From positions 62,001 through 126,000 of the forward strand of contig CAWHZU010000010.1 in the NCBI GenBank assembly GCA_963833885.1: DNA of 64,000 nt. Reading direction: 5' to 3'. The translations under genes and the position numbers were made by a program. The notes beneath the pieces are model-generated. The model was not told where the DNA came from. It saw only the letters and a list, made by a program, of their open reading frames with translations, and searched no databases. This DNA comes from JASHPR01 sp963833885. Its GTDB lineage: Bacteria > Actinomycetota > Actinomycetes > Streptosporangiales > Streptosporangiaceae. Within the stretch, counting starts at the first letter, position 1, and every line of letters starts with the position of its first letter. Positions 25,592 through 34,605 of this stretch are shown one piece after another.

Positions 25592-26284
25592 TCACAGCGG
25601 GCTCAGCGGCTCCATGTCGGCCCTGGCGCTCCGGAGCAGCGTGTCTCTGGTCTGCTCGATGTGCTCGGTGAGCCTGGCGACCGCGGCGTCCGCGTCACGG
25701 TCAAGCGTCGCCTTCATGAGGCTGGAATGCTCCTCGGCCAGATCCCGCTTGGGGTGGGCCAGCGGCAGTGACCAGCGCCGGTAGATCTCCGCCGCGTCCG
25801 ACAGCGACCTGGTGATGTCCCGCATCCGGGCGCTGGCGCAGCCGCTGAGGATCGTGGAGTGGAACTCGGAGTGCGCGCGAATCCACTCGTTGGTCAGCAG
25901 CGGTACCTCATCGTCGGTGGTCATGGGGGTGTTCGCCAGCCGGTAATGCGCGGCGACGACCTGCGACTCCCACGTCATGTCCCCCTGGCCGATGGCCCAG
26001 CGCAACGCCACGCTCTCGATCGCGACCCGCACGTTGACCAGGTCTGCGAGGTCATCGAGGGACAGGTCGGTCACGGCGAAGCCGATCTGCGGCTCAGCAC
26101 GGACCAGTTGTTCGCCAGTCAGCCGGTTCAGCGCCTCCCTCACGACGTTGAGGCTGACCCCGTGCTCCGCCGAGAGCTCGGCAACCTTCAGGCGCTGGCC
26201 AGGGCGCAGCTCCCCGGACAAGATCGCGGCACGGACGTGCCCATAAACGATGCCGCCGAGCGTGCTGCGGTCACCGGCTGCCAT
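25592..26284 (-). CDS. GntR family regulator with FCD domain
   Basis: 230 residues: a GntR winged helix (GGIVYGHVRAAILSGELRPG, RLKVAELSAEHGVSLNVVRE) followed by an all-helical FCD effector domain with likely metal/acid-binding histidines in RAHSEFHSTIL and HIEQTRDTLL. I use ATG 26284; the open frame extends to a TTG at 26329, but TAGCAT stands 8 nt upstream of the ATG and fits a leaderless start. It diverges from the island operon beginning at 26479 across an AT-rich spacer with a 14-17 bp direct repeat and is the probable ligand-responsive repressor. Confidence 0.88.
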   Translation of the reverse strand: MAAGDRSTLGGIVYGHVRAAILSGELRPGQRLKVAELSAEHGVSLNVVREALNRLTGEQLVRAEPQIGFAVTDLSLDDLADLVNVRVAIESVALRWAIGQGDMTWESQVVAAHYRLANTPMTTDDEVPLLTNEWIRAHSEFHSTILSGCASARMRDITRSLSDAAEIYRRWSLPLAHPKRDLAEEHSSLMKATLDRDADAAVARLTEHIEQTRDTLLRSARADMEPLSPL

Positions 26285-26302
26285 GAGACCAGATGCTAGC
26301 AG

Positions 26303-26376
26303 ATGATGGTTGTTACACAGATAAGTCAACTATGTTAAGAATAATGGATTATATCTTGCATGATGGTTGTACAGAG
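26303..26376. promoter_or_regulatory. Direct-repeat operator region in the catabolic island control region
   Basis: ATGATGGTTGTTACACAG (26303-26320) and ATGATGGTTGTACAGAG (26360-26376) are near-identical sites 57 bp apart, about 5.5 helical turns. The DNA between them is unusually AT-rich for this genome. They sit between the GntR/FCD gene and the divergent operon and are the best operator candidates. Confidence 0.6.
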
Positions 26377-26478
26377 GCGTAACGTTGCAGCTCGCTAGAA
26401 CTTGATCACGCTGATCCGGGGTGGCTCGCATGACCCGCGGCCGCGCTGGACCCTCCGGCGGAAGGGACGGCAGCCGAG

Positions 26479-27387
26479 GTGAGAGTGGGGAAGGTCGCGG
26501 TCGGTGACGGCGCCGTGCTGGCGACCGAGCGGGACGGGCTCTGGTACCGCTGGGCACCACCGGAGGCGGACGGTGCGAGCCCGGATGGCGTCTCGGCACT
26601 GGACGCCCTCGCCGCGGGAGACCGGTCCACGTCGGCCGGCTCGCCCCGGGGCGACCTGCTGAGTCCCGGCCGGCTGCTCCCGCCGATCCTGCCGCCCAGG
26701 AACGTGATCTGCCTGGGAAAGAACTACCGGGAGCACGCCGCGGAGATCGACGCGTATGCGCTCGACACCGAGGGATTGCCTGAGGCCCCGATCGTCTTCA
26801 CGAAGCCGGCCGCGTCACTGTGCGGGCCCCGTGACGTGATCACCGTGGATCGCGAGGTAACGGCCGCCCTGGACTACGAGGTCGAGCTCGGGATCGTGAT
26901 CGGCGCAGGGGGACTGCACATCCCGGCCGCCGATGCCGAGCGGCACATCGCCGGGTACACGATCGTCAACGACGTCACCGCCAGGGATCTGCAGCGGCGG
27001 CACAAGCAGTGGTTCCTCGGCAAATCCCTGCCCGCCGCCACGCCAGTGGGGCCGGTGATCGTGTCGCCCGATGAGCTGACCGGCCTGGACGGCAGGGCGA
27101 TCAGGTGCTGGGTCAACGGCGACCTCCGGCAGGACGCCAGGCTCGGCGACATGATCTTCGGGATCGCGGAAACGATCGCCGAGGTCTCCAGGATCGTCCC
27201 GCTGGAACGCGGCGACCTGATCGCGATGGGCACGCCGAGCGGCGTGGGCTTCAGCTTCGAGCCGCCCAGATTCCTGCAGGACGGCGACCGGGTCGTCTGC
27301 GAGATCGAGGGCATCGGCCGCCTCGACAACACCGTGCATTTCGTCTCGGTCCCGCGCGACCTGGCGAAGGAGAGCGTCCATGCCTGA
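26479..27387 (+). CDS. Fumarylacetoacetate hydrolase (FAH) family protein
   Basis: 302 residues. The FAH fold is clear: NVICLGKNYREHAAE with catalytic-type HxxE, PIVFTKPAASLCGP, DYEVELGIVIG with metal-binding Glu residues, YTIVNDVTARDLQ, KSLPAATPVGPVIV and MGTPSGVGF. The family splits C-C bonds in ring-fission products or decarboxylates and tautomerises keto acids. The N-terminal ~65 residues are a variable cap. The GTG at 26479 has a weak ribosome-binding site. It is the first gene of the seven- or eight-gene catabolic operon, and its last 8 bp overlap the amidohydrolase start. Confidence 0.88.
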   Translation: MRVGKVAVGDGAVLATERDGLWYRWAPPEADGASPDGVSALDALAAGDRSTSAGSPRGDLLSPGRLLPPILPPRNVICLGKNYREHAAEIDAYALDTEGLPEAPIVFTKPAASLCGPRDVITVDREVTAALDYEVELGIVIGAGGLHIPAADAERHIAGYTIVNDVTARDLQRRHKQWFLGKSLPAATPVGPVIVSPDELTGLDGRAIRCWVNGDLRQDARLGDMIFGIAETIAEVSRIVPLERGDLIAMGTPSGVGFSFEPPRFLQDGDRVVCEIEGIGRLDNTVHFVSVPRDLAKESVHA

Positions 27388-28804
27388 TCGCTGGCTGCGA
27401 ATTCATGGCGGCACCGTCATCGACGGCACCGGACAGCCGCCCAAGCTCGCAGACGTGCTCGTGCGGAACAACCGGATCGTCGCTGTTGGCACCGACGCGC
27501 TGCCCGGCGAGGTGCCGCCGCCCGAGGGCATCGAGTCGATCGACGCCACCGGCATGACCGTCATGCCCGGCCTCATCGACGTGCACTGCCACATGACCTA
27601 CGGCGAGAGCAAGACCGAAGAGGAGATCGACCTCTACACCGGGCATGAGCTCCGCACGCTCATCGCGGCCGCCAGCGCGGAAAAGGTGCTGCGGGCCGGG
27701 GTCACCAGCATCTCCCAGCCCGGCGGCAGCTACTACATCGGCGTCGGCATCCGTGAGGGGATCCGGCGCGGCCTGGTTCACGGGCCGCGGATGACCGCCG
27801 CCGGGCGGTATCTGACCACGAGCAACGGCCTCACCGACTGGTACCCGACCTCGGTCGGCGTTCCCGACGGCAACATCGGCGTGCTGACCAACACCGTCGA
27901 CGAGATGAAGACCGAAGTCCGCAAGCAGGTCAAGAACGGCGTCGACCTCATCAAGCTCGCGGACAGCCCGTACGGGCAGTACCAGGCATTCACCGACGAC
28001 GAGCTCAAGCACGTCGCTGAGATCACACACAATCTCGGCAAGAAGTGCACGATCCACGCCCGCGGCTCGGCCGAGCTCGATGCCGCCGTCCGCGCTGGGT
28101 TCGACTGGATCATGCACGGCAACAACATGACCGACGAGACCATCGACCGGCTGGCAGGCTCCGGTATCACGCTGGTGCCGACGCTGCTGCTGATCGCGAA
28201 CATGTGCGACTGGCCGGAGCTCACCGGCACGCCCGCCAGAGACCTGAGCGGAATGCGCGGGATGCTGGAGCGGACGGCCGACTCGCTGCACCGGGCGCAC
28301 GCCGCTGGCGTGCGTTTCGCGGTGGGCACGGACACCGGGTTCGGCATCACGCCGTACGGCGAATGGCACGCCAGGGAGCTCGAGCTCCTGACGATCTACG
28401 CGGGGCTGACGCCGCTGGAGGCGATCACCGCGGCCACCCGCAACGGCGCCGAGATGATGGGGCTGGCCGGCGAACTCGGCGAGGTCACTCCCGGCTGCCT
28501 CGCCGACCTCCTGGTGGTGCGGGGCGACCCGCTGGCCAATCTCAGGGTGCTGCTCAACAAGGCCAACATCCAGCATGTGATCAAGGACGGCGTGGTCCAG
28601 ACGTTTCCCGAGGACCTGGACGGCAAGCGGTTCCAGTTTGACCCCCTGCCGGTCGTGTATTCCCAGGTGGACCTCACCTACGACATGGTCTGCGGCGACG
28701 ATCCCTCGCCGTCATACACGGTGGCGCCGTGGAGCGTGAGCGACAGCAAGGACCTGCTGCACGACATCGATTCCCTGCAAGGCCAGACATCCCATTCAGG
28801 CTGA
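27380..28804 (+). CDS. Metal-dependent amidohydrolase
   Basis: 474 residues of the amidohydrolase superfamily with imidazolonepropionase/prolidase-like layout. Metal ligands are visible in order: LIDVHCHMTYG (HxH), the likely carboxylated lysine in VDLIKLADSP, CTIHARG, IMHGNNMTD and the catalytic Asp in FAVGTDTGFG. The N-terminal strand (IHGGTVIDGTGQPP) and C-terminal LADLLVVRGDPL complete the composite beta domain. It should hydrolyse a cyclic amide, amidine or peptide-like bond, which fits the N-heterocycle permease and RidA in the operon. A ~50-residue C-terminal extension beyond the usual end is unexplained. Confidence 0.9.
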   Translation: MPDRWLRIHGGTVIDGTGQPPKLADVLVRNNRIVAVGTDALPGEVPPPEGIESIDATGMTVMPGLIDVHCHMTYGESKTEEEIDLYTGHELRTLIAAASAEKVLRAGVTSISQPGGSYYIGVGIREGIRRGLVHGPRMTAAGRYLTTSNGLTDWYPTSVGVPDGNIGVLTNTVDEMKTEVRKQVKNGVDLIKLADSPYGQYQAFTDDELKHVAEITHNLGKKCTIHARGSAELDAAVRAGFDWIMHGNNMTDETIDRLAGSGITLVPTLLLIANMCDWPELTGTPARDLSGMRGMLERTADSLHRAHAAGVRFAVGTDTGFGITPYGEWHARELELLTIYAGLTPLEAITAATRNGAEMMGLAGELGEVTPGCLADLLVVRGDPLANLRVLLNKANIQHVIKDGVVQTFPEDLDGKRFQFDPLPVVYSQVDLTYDMVCGDDPSPSYTVAPWSVSDSKDLLHDIDSLQGQTSHSG

Positions 28805-28819
28805 CCGGAAGGAGCCAGC

Positions 28820-29233
28820 ATGCCCGTTGAGCTCATCAGGAAACCGGAGACCCTCGGTGAACCGCTGGGCCGGTACTCGCACATCAGCATCGCAACCGGC
28901 ACCGAGATCGTGTCGGTCGCGGGCCAGGTCGGGATCCTCGCCTCCGGCGAGCTGGCCGGCGACGGCAGCGTCACGGCCCAGACCAAGCAGGCCTTCCGGA
29001 ACGTCGTCGCCGCGCTTGACGCGGTGCACCTCGGCCCGCGGGACATCTTCAAGACCACGACGTACCTGGTGGGCGCCGACAACCTGGACGAGTTCATGGA
29101 AGCCAGGAAGGCCGTGTTCGAGGAGGTCTTCCCGGACGAGGGCTATCCACCCAACACCCTGCTGATCGTGGCGCGGCTGGTCGAGGCGCGGCTCGCGGTC
29201 GAGGTTGAGGCGTTCGCCGTCCGGGCCGCGTGA
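28820..29233 (+). CDS. RidA family protein
   Basis: 137 residues of the YjgF/YER057c/UK114 fold: SHISIATGTEIVSVAGQVGI, VTAQTKQAFRNVVAALDAV, DIFKTTTYLVGADNLDEF, PNTLLIVARLVEARLAVEVE. The conserved arginine is in VARL. RidA proteins deaminate reactive enamine/imine intermediates; catabolic-operon members such as RutC act on pathway intermediates. AAGGAG lies just before ATG 28820. It sits between the amidohydrolase and the alpha/beta hydrolase. Confidence 0.9.
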   Translation: MPVELIRKPETLGEPLGRYSHISIATGTEIVSVAGQVGILASGELAGDGSVTAQTKQAFRNVVAALDAVHLGPRDIFKTTTYLVGADNLDEFMEARKAVFEEVFPDEGYPPNTLLIVARLVEARLAVEVEAFAVRAA

Positions 29234-29261
29234 CCGGCTGACCGATCCTGAGGAGGACCCG

Positions 29262-30068
29262 ATGCCTGTGGCGACGGTAAACGGTGTCGAGCTGCATTAC
29301 CGGGTTACCGGTGAAGGCACGCCGCTCGTGTGGGTCATGGGAACCGGCATGAACGGCGACGCCTGGCACCGGTACCAGGTCCCCGAGTTCGTGGACCGGT
29401 ATCGCTGCATCACCTACGACCTGCGCGGCAGCGGCCGCAGCGAGTGCCCCGACGCGCCGTACTCGGCCGGTGTCATGGCCGAGGACCTGAACGCGCTGCT
29501 TGATCACCTCGGCGTGGCCGACGCCCACTTTGTCGGCTTCAGCCTGGGCGCGGCGACCGTGCAGGAGCTCGCGATCAGCAGGCCGGAGCGGGTGCGCTCG
29601 GCCGTGCTGCTGTCCACCTGGTCATCGACCAGCCTCGAGCACCACGTGCGGCGCCACTACGAATCGCGGATCTACGCCCTGCAGCACGCCGAGGACATGG
29701 AAGTGTTCCGGAAGTTCGCGTTCTGGATGTGGGCGCCCTCGACGGTCGATGACCGCTACGAGGACCTGCAGGAGCTCGAGGCGTTCCTGGGCACGGTCTC
29801 CGGCGCCAGAAGCCGCTCGGGGTACATCGGCCACTTCGCCGCTGACCTGGCACACGAGACGCTGGACCGGCTGCCCGGCATCAGCTGCCCGGTCCTGGTC
29901 GTGCACGGCGATGAGGACCTGATCACCCGGCCGCCGTACAACCGCCGGGTCGCCGACGCGATCCCCGGCGCGCGGCTTGTGGAGATCCCCAGGGCAGGCC
30001 ACCTGGCGTATCTCGAGCAGCCGGAGGCCGTGAACGCGGCGATCGGCAAGTTTCTCCAGGAGACGTGA
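29262..30068 (+). CDS. Alpha/beta hydrolase
   Basis: 268 residues. The catalytic triad is visible: nucleophile Ser in FVGFSLGAA (about residue 93), Asp in HGDEDLITRP, His in RAGHLAYLEQP. The oxyanion region is VWVMGTGMNGDAWHR. ATG 29262 is preceded by AGGAGG at 29251-29256; an in-frame extension to 29205 lies inside RidA. Its stop overlaps the monooxygenase start. Like RutD, it may hydrolyse a ring-opened amide or carbamate intermediate. Confidence 0.9.
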   Translation: MPVATVNGVELHYRVTGEGTPLVWVMGTGMNGDAWHRYQVPEFVDRYRCITYDLRGSGRSECPDAPYSAGVMAEDLNALLDHLGVADAHFVGFSLGAATVQELAISRPERVRSAVLLSTWSSTSLEHHVRRHYESRIYALQHAEDMEVFRKFAFWMWAPSTVDDRYEDLQELEAFLGTVSGARSRSGYIGHFAADLAHETLDRLPGISCPVLVVHGDEDLITRPPYNRRVADAIPGARLVEIPRAGHLAYLEQPEAVNAAIGKFLQET

Positions 30069-31268
30069 TGGCCGCCAGGCACGCCGAGATCGCCGGGGCA
30101 GGCCTGTCCGGGCTCATGGCCGCCACCCGGCTGGCCCAGCTCGGCTGGAGCGTCCGGCTGCACGAGCGCGGCAGCGAGCTGCGGATGTTCGGGGCCGGGA
30201 TATGGCTGTGGGAGAACGGCCTGCGCTCGCTCGAGGCCGCGGGGGCGCTGGATGCGGCGGTCGCCCGCGCCCAGGTGATCAAGGAATGGCGGGTCGCCGA
30301 CGAGCACGGCCGAACCCTGTTCTCACGGCCCATGACCGCTGACGACCGGCTGCTGCTGCCGCCGCGCGCCGACCTGTACGAGGCGCTGATCCAGCGCGCC
30401 GAGAAGCTCGGCGTGGACATCGTGACCAGCTCGACCGCGGTGGCGGCCAGCCCGGACGGAGTGCTCGAGCTCGAGTCGGGCCGCCAGCACCGCGCCGACC
30501 TGGTCATCGTGGCGGACGGTGCGTTCTCCCGGTTGCGGGAGGGCCTGCTGTGCACCGCGTCGATCGACTACGGCATCGAGGCCGGCATCCGCATGCTCAT
30601 CGACAGGAGCGCCGGATACCCCGACGACGTGTGCACCGAATACTGGAACGACCGGTGGCGGCTGCTCTACAACCCCTGCACCGACGGCCAGGACTACATC
30701 TTCCTGAGTGCCCCCGTCAGCGACGAGCGGGCCAGGCGGATGCCGATCGACCGTGAGCTCTGGCGCGAGAAGTTCCCGGTCGTCGCCGACGTGATCGAGC
30801 GCTTTACCGAGGCCAGCCGCTGGGACCGGCTCGTCAACGTGCGCTGCCGTGCCTGGTCGGCGGGCAAGCGTCGCCATCATCGGCGACGCCGCCCACGCGA
30901 TGCCGCCGAATCTGGGCCAGGCCGCGAACATGGCCTTCACGAACGCCATGTCCCTGGCGGACGCGGTCACCACGGCCGCGGACATCCCGCTTGCCTTGCG
31001 GGACTGGGAGAAGCGCGAGCGCCCGCTGACCGACCACGTCCAGCGGTTCTCCTACTACTACGGCTTCTTTCTTGGACGATGGCCGGGCAACCTGCTTGCC
31101 CTGCGGGCCGACGTACTCCGGGTCCTGCAGTCGAGCGCGTGGTTCGAGCAGGCGCTGAACCGCGGCGCCCGGCACATCCCAGCGGGCGCGAGCGGCAACG
31201 GCTCTCCCCGCCACCCGGGCGATGACGCCCGCCACATGCTTGCACAAGGAGGGGACGACCGATGGTAG
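30065..31268 (+). pseudogene. FAD-dependent monooxygenase, frame-shifted near 30870
   Basis: The first frame gives a flavoprotein hydroxylase N-terminus (EIAGAGLSGLMAATRLAQLG, RLHERGSELRMFGAGI, LVIVADGAFSRLREGL) to about residue 267. The family's second FAD motif, VAIIGDAAHAMPPNLGQAA, continues in another frame to a TAG at 31268. A one-base gain or two-base loss in GGCAAGCGTCGCC near 30868-30871 accounts for it. Both halves together make ~400 residues. The start overlaps the hydrolase stop (GTGATG) and the stop overlaps the permease start, so it is a true operon member, either damaged or mis-sequenced. Confidence 0.85.
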
Positions 31269-32659
31269 CCGTGCAGCAGACCAACCGGAAATGGACCAGC
31301 CACCTCGTAGAACATCGCTCGATCGACTACGTTCCCCCGTCGGAAAGGCACGGCCGGGTACGTGATCAGTTCACGGTCTGGACCGCCGCGAACGCCACCG
31401 CCCTCAACATCTTCTTCGGCAGCCTGGCCATTCTGCTCGGCCTCAATTTTGTCTGGGCTATTGTCGCCATTGTCGTTGGCACCGTCGTCGGCGCGCTGAT
31501 GACCTCTTTGCATGCATTGCAGGGGCCGAAACTGGGCCTGCCGCAGCTGCTGCAGAGCCGGGCGCAGTTTGGCTACTACGGCGCGGTGATCTTCTTCCTG
31601 GGATTCATCGTCGTCGAGTTCGGCTTCATGGCGTCGCAGCTTGTGATCCAGGCGTACTCGATGCACCAGGTGGTTCCCGCGGTCAGCATTCCGGTATGGG
31701 CTCTCATAGCCGTTATCCCGGTCACGCTGATCGCCATCTTCGGCTATGACTGGGTGCACCGCTGGCAGCGCTGGGCGACCATAGTGCTTTCCATCACCGC
31801 GGTCGTGATGCTGATCCAGGCGCTGACCTACAACGGGCATCTCGCGAAGTCAGCCAGTGGCACGGCCGCGCCCCCGCTCGCGCTGTTCCTCGTGGTGACG
31901 GTCATCTTCGTCATCAACATCGCCGGGTGGGCGCCGAACGTCAGCGACTACTCTCGATACCTGCCGGAGGACGTTCGCTTCTGGCCGGTGTTCTGGGCGG
32001 TCTTCCTCGGGAACGTGCTGCCGACCGTCGCCTTCGCGATCATCGGCGCGTACATCACCGGCCTGCTGCCCGCGGCCAGCCTCTACGGCGCTGTCCAGCA
32101 CGTTTCCGGCGACTGGGCGCTCGTGATCATGGCCATCAGCCTGACCGGGACCAACGTGTTCAATACCTACACCGGAATGCTGTCGATGATCAGCACGGCC
32201 GACACCTTCGCCAAGGTCAAGCGCACGCTCACGCCGCGGGTGATCGGAATCATCATCATGGTCGTGGCCGCACTCCTTGCCGCGGTGTTCGGATACCACT
32301 CGTTCCTCAACAACTTCGTCAACTTCCTCGACGTCCTAATCTTCATCTTCTTCCCATGGAGCGCCATCAACCTGGCCGACTTCTACCTGGTACGCCACGG
32401 GCATTACGAGATCCCGCCGTTCTTCGAGCGCAATGGGCCCTATGGCCTGGTGCAGGCCCCGGCGGCCATCGTCTATATCGTCGGGCTCATCGTCGAGCTG
32501 CTGTTCGTCAATCAGACGTATTTCACGGGTCCTCTGGTGAAGTACATCAACGGCGTCGACATCTCGTGGATTCTCGGCTTCTTCGTGCCGTTCATTCTTT
32601 ACACCATCATCGGCAGGGCGGTCGGCCGGCGGCGCGCGGCCGGTGCCATTCCGGCCTAG
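31262..32659 (+). CDS. NCS1 family nucleobase/N-heterocycle permease
   Basis: 465 residues with about 12 membrane helices. The NCS1 signatures are present: WTAANATALNIFFGSLA in helix 1, the cytoplasmic LGLPQLLQSRAQFGYYG, and INIAGWAPNVSDYSRYLP, with FPWSAINLADFYLVRHGHYE near the end. Family members import cytosine, uracil, allantoin, hydantoin or thiamine-like heterocycles, so it is the main hint to the island's substrate class. ATG 31262 overlaps the monooxygenase stop. The third-codon GC is visibly lower than in neighbouring genes. Confidence 0.93.
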   Translation: MVAVQQTNRKWTSHLVEHRSIDYVPPSERHGRVRDQFTVWTAANATALNIFFGSLAILLGLNFVWAIVAIVVGTVVGALMTSLHALQGPKLGLPQLLQSRAQFGYYGAVIFFLGFIVVEFGFMASQLVIQAYSMHQVVPAVSIPVWALIAVIPVTLIAIFGYDWVHRWQRWATIVLSITAVVMLIQALTYNGHLAKSASGTAAPPLALFLVVTVIFVINIAGWAPNVSDYSRYLPEDVRFWPVFWAVFLGNVLPTVAFAIIGAYITGLLPAASLYGAVQHVSGDWALVIMAISLTGTNVFNTYTGMLSMISTADTFAKVKRTLTPRVIGIIIMVVAALLAAVFGYHSFLNNFVNFLDVLIFIFFPWSAINLADFYLVRHGHYEIPPFFERNGPYGLVQAPAAIVYIVGLIVELLFVNQTYFTGPLVKYINGVDISWILGFFVPFILYTIIGRAVGRRRAAGAIPA

Positions 32660-32715
32660 CCCTCGGCTCATCAGGGCCTTAGCGCCGCACAGCCATCCGA
32701 TAAGGAGAGAGGTCC

Positions 32716-33912
32716 GTGCTCACCGCGACCAGAGACAAGCTCCTGCCCACGACCGTCACCGGATCATGGCCGCGGCCGTCCTGGTACCACAACAACACCA
32801 ACGGGGAGCGCTTCTCGATCTGCATGACCGACAGCGCTTTCCGCGAGCAGTTTCAGGACGCGACGTCGGTGGTGGTCAGCGATCAGGAGCGGGCCGGGCT
32901 GGACATCCTGACCAACGGCGACTACCACCTGGACCCCGAGACGGCCGGGAGGTCCTGGCTGCATTACCCGCTCGACCGGATAGGCGGCCTCTCGGCGGAC
33001 GAGTACCTGCCGCCGTCGGAACAGCTCTACGAGTACCCGCGCGGCACGCTGCTCAATGAAATCTTCACCAACGCCTGGATGTGGCCCAAGGCCGTCGAGA
33101 AGATCTCGCTCAGCAAGCCCATGGACTTCGACCGCATCTGGGAAGTCGCGCAGAGCAAGACGGACCGGCCGGTGAAGTTCGGCACGATATCGGCGCAGAC
33201 GCTGGCGGACTTCGTGCGGGTCGGCGCCGACGTCTATGCGGACCAGCGCGCGCTGGTTGAGGACATGGCCGAGCTGCTCAACGCCGAGCTGCGCAAGCTC
33301 GCGGCGGCGGGCTGCACGGTCATCCAGGTGGAGGAGCCCGCCATTCACGCACTCGCGGCCGTCGACCCCGGGCACCCCGACCTCGACTTCCTGATCGAGG
33401 CGTTCAATCACGAGGTGGACGGCCTGGGCAACGTTGAAGTGTGGGCGCATACGTGCTGGGGGAACCCGAACATGCAGCGGGTCTACCGCGCCCGGTCATA
33501 CGAGGCCTCGGTGGAGATCTTCATGGAGCGGCTGAACATCGACGTCTGGACCATTGAGGCCAAGGACAACGGCCAGGAAGCCCTTCCGCACCTGGCTAAA
33601 TACCGCGATTCCGGCCGGGTGAAGATCGCGCTGGGCGTGGTGAGCCACCGCGACCTGACGGCCGACACACCCGACCAGGTTGCTCAGGAGATCCGCCAGG
33701 CGCTCACGTACGTTGCCCCGGAGAACTTGATCCTCAGCTCGGATTGCGGCTTCGGCCGCGAGGGCTGTCCACGCAACATCGCCCTGTACAAGGCGGCCGG
33801 CATCGCCCAGGGCGCGAATATCGTCCGGAGAGAACTCGGCGCGAACGGGACAGAGGTGCGCATAGCCAGGGACCTAGCCAGCAACGCCGAAGCCGGCGCC
33901 CGCGCCGAGTAG
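32716..33912 (+). CDS. MetE C-terminal-like (cobalamin-independent methionine synthase family) protein
   Basis: 398 residues of the UROD/MetE-like barrel without the N-terminal MetE half. Start LLPTTVTGSWPRPSWY; the zinc-type ligands are visible as VWAHTCWGN (His, Cys), the Glu in WTIEAKDNG and the Cys in SSDCGFGREG. Stand-alone proteins of this type include methyltransferases that use substrates other than homocysteine. As the last gene of a catabolic operon with a good ribosome-binding site (AAGGAGAG), it more likely demethylates a substrate or intermediate than makes methionine. That is inference. Confidence 0.85.
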   Translation: MLTATRDKLLPTTVTGSWPRPSWYHNNTNGERFSICMTDSAFREQFQDATSVVVSDQERAGLDILTNGDYHLDPETAGRSWLHYPLDRIGGLSADEYLPPSEQLYEYPRGTLLNEIFTNAWMWPKAVEKISLSKPMDFDRIWEVAQSKTDRPVKFGTISAQTLADFVRVGADVYADQRALVEDMAELLNAELRKLAAAGCTVIQVEEPAIHALAAVDPGHPDLDFLIEAFNHEVDGLGNVEVWAHTCWGNPNMQRVYRARSYEASVEIFMERLNIDVWTIEAKDNGQEALPHLAKYRDSGRVKIALGVVSHRDLTADTPDQVAQEIRQALTYVAPENLILSSDCGFGREGCPRNIALYKAAGIAQGANIVRRELGANGTEVRIARDLASNAEAGARAE

Positions 33913-33946
33913 CCGGGCGACCCGCGAACGCGCCGCAGCGGATGAG

Positions 33947-34471
33947 TTAGAGGAACCCGGCGAGCCGGTACAGCACCAGGGACCCGGCCACGGCAACGTT
34001 CAGGCTTGCGCCGGTGCCGACCATCGGGATCTCCACGGCAACGTCGAGCAGGTCGATGGCATCGGGCGGGATTCCGGTCTGCTCGTGCCCGAGCACCGCG
34101 ATCGTGCGCTGCCGGGCGGGCGGCAGGTCGGCGAGCCGGATTGCCTCGTCGGCGAGCTCGATGCCGACAATGCGCGATCCTGCCGACCGCTGCTGCGCCA
34201 GCCACCGGCAGGCGTCGCGTCCGGCCCAGTGCACGCAGGCCGGGCGCCGCAGCGTGTTCCCGCGTGCCAGCGCCTCGGGTACCCACGGCAGGCGCGGCAC
34301 GGCCAGGCAGGCGCCAACCGCGTCGCAGGTGCGCAGCAGCGTGCCGAGGTTGACGCCGTGCAGCGGCCACAGCGGCGCGGCGATGATGTGGTCCCAGCAC
34401 GGGTGGCGGCGGGCACGGCGCTGGCGGGCGATATCCCTGCGGGTACTTGCCCGGATCTGCGGGCCGCTCAC
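33947..34471 (-). CDS. TrmH/SpoU family RNA 2'-O-methyltransferase
   Basis: 174 residues with the SPOUT trefoil-knot motifs: GVNLGTLLRTCDAVGA (motif 1, N and R), VLGHEQTGIPPDAIDLLD (motif 2) and VEIPMVGTGASLNVAVAGSL (motif 3). It methylates the 2'-hydroxyl of tRNA or rRNA using SAM. It resembles TrmH-like proteins lacking a separate substrate-binding domain, with only a short basic N-terminus (RRDIARQRRARRHP). It starts at a GTG and is convergent with the MetE-like gene. Confidence 0.9.
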   Translation of the reverse strand: MSGPQIRASTRRDIARQRRARRHPCWDHIIAAPLWPLHGVNLGTLLRTCDAVGACLAVPRLPWVPEALARGNTLRRPACVHWAGRDACRWLAQQRSAGSRIVGIELADEAIRLADLPPARQRTIAVLGHEQTGIPPDAIDLLDVAVEIPMVGTGASLNVAVAGSLVLYRLAGFL

Positions 34472-34593
34472 CGGTCGGCTGGACGCTCCGGGACGAAGCG
34501 GGGCTCAGCGTTGCTCATCTACGCGGTGCTTCGCGGCGCACCGGGGCCATCGCCGAGATGGGTTGATCGCTGCCAGCGTACGCCCGCGGGACG

Positions 34594-34599
34594 TACGGT
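34594..34599 (+). promoter_or_regulatory. -10 hexamer of the phosphoesterase gene (leaderless)
   Basis: TACGGT, CGCAGG, then GTG 34606. The 6-nt gap matches other leaderless genes in this window. Confidence 0.5.
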
Positions 34600-34605
34600 C
34601 GCAGG

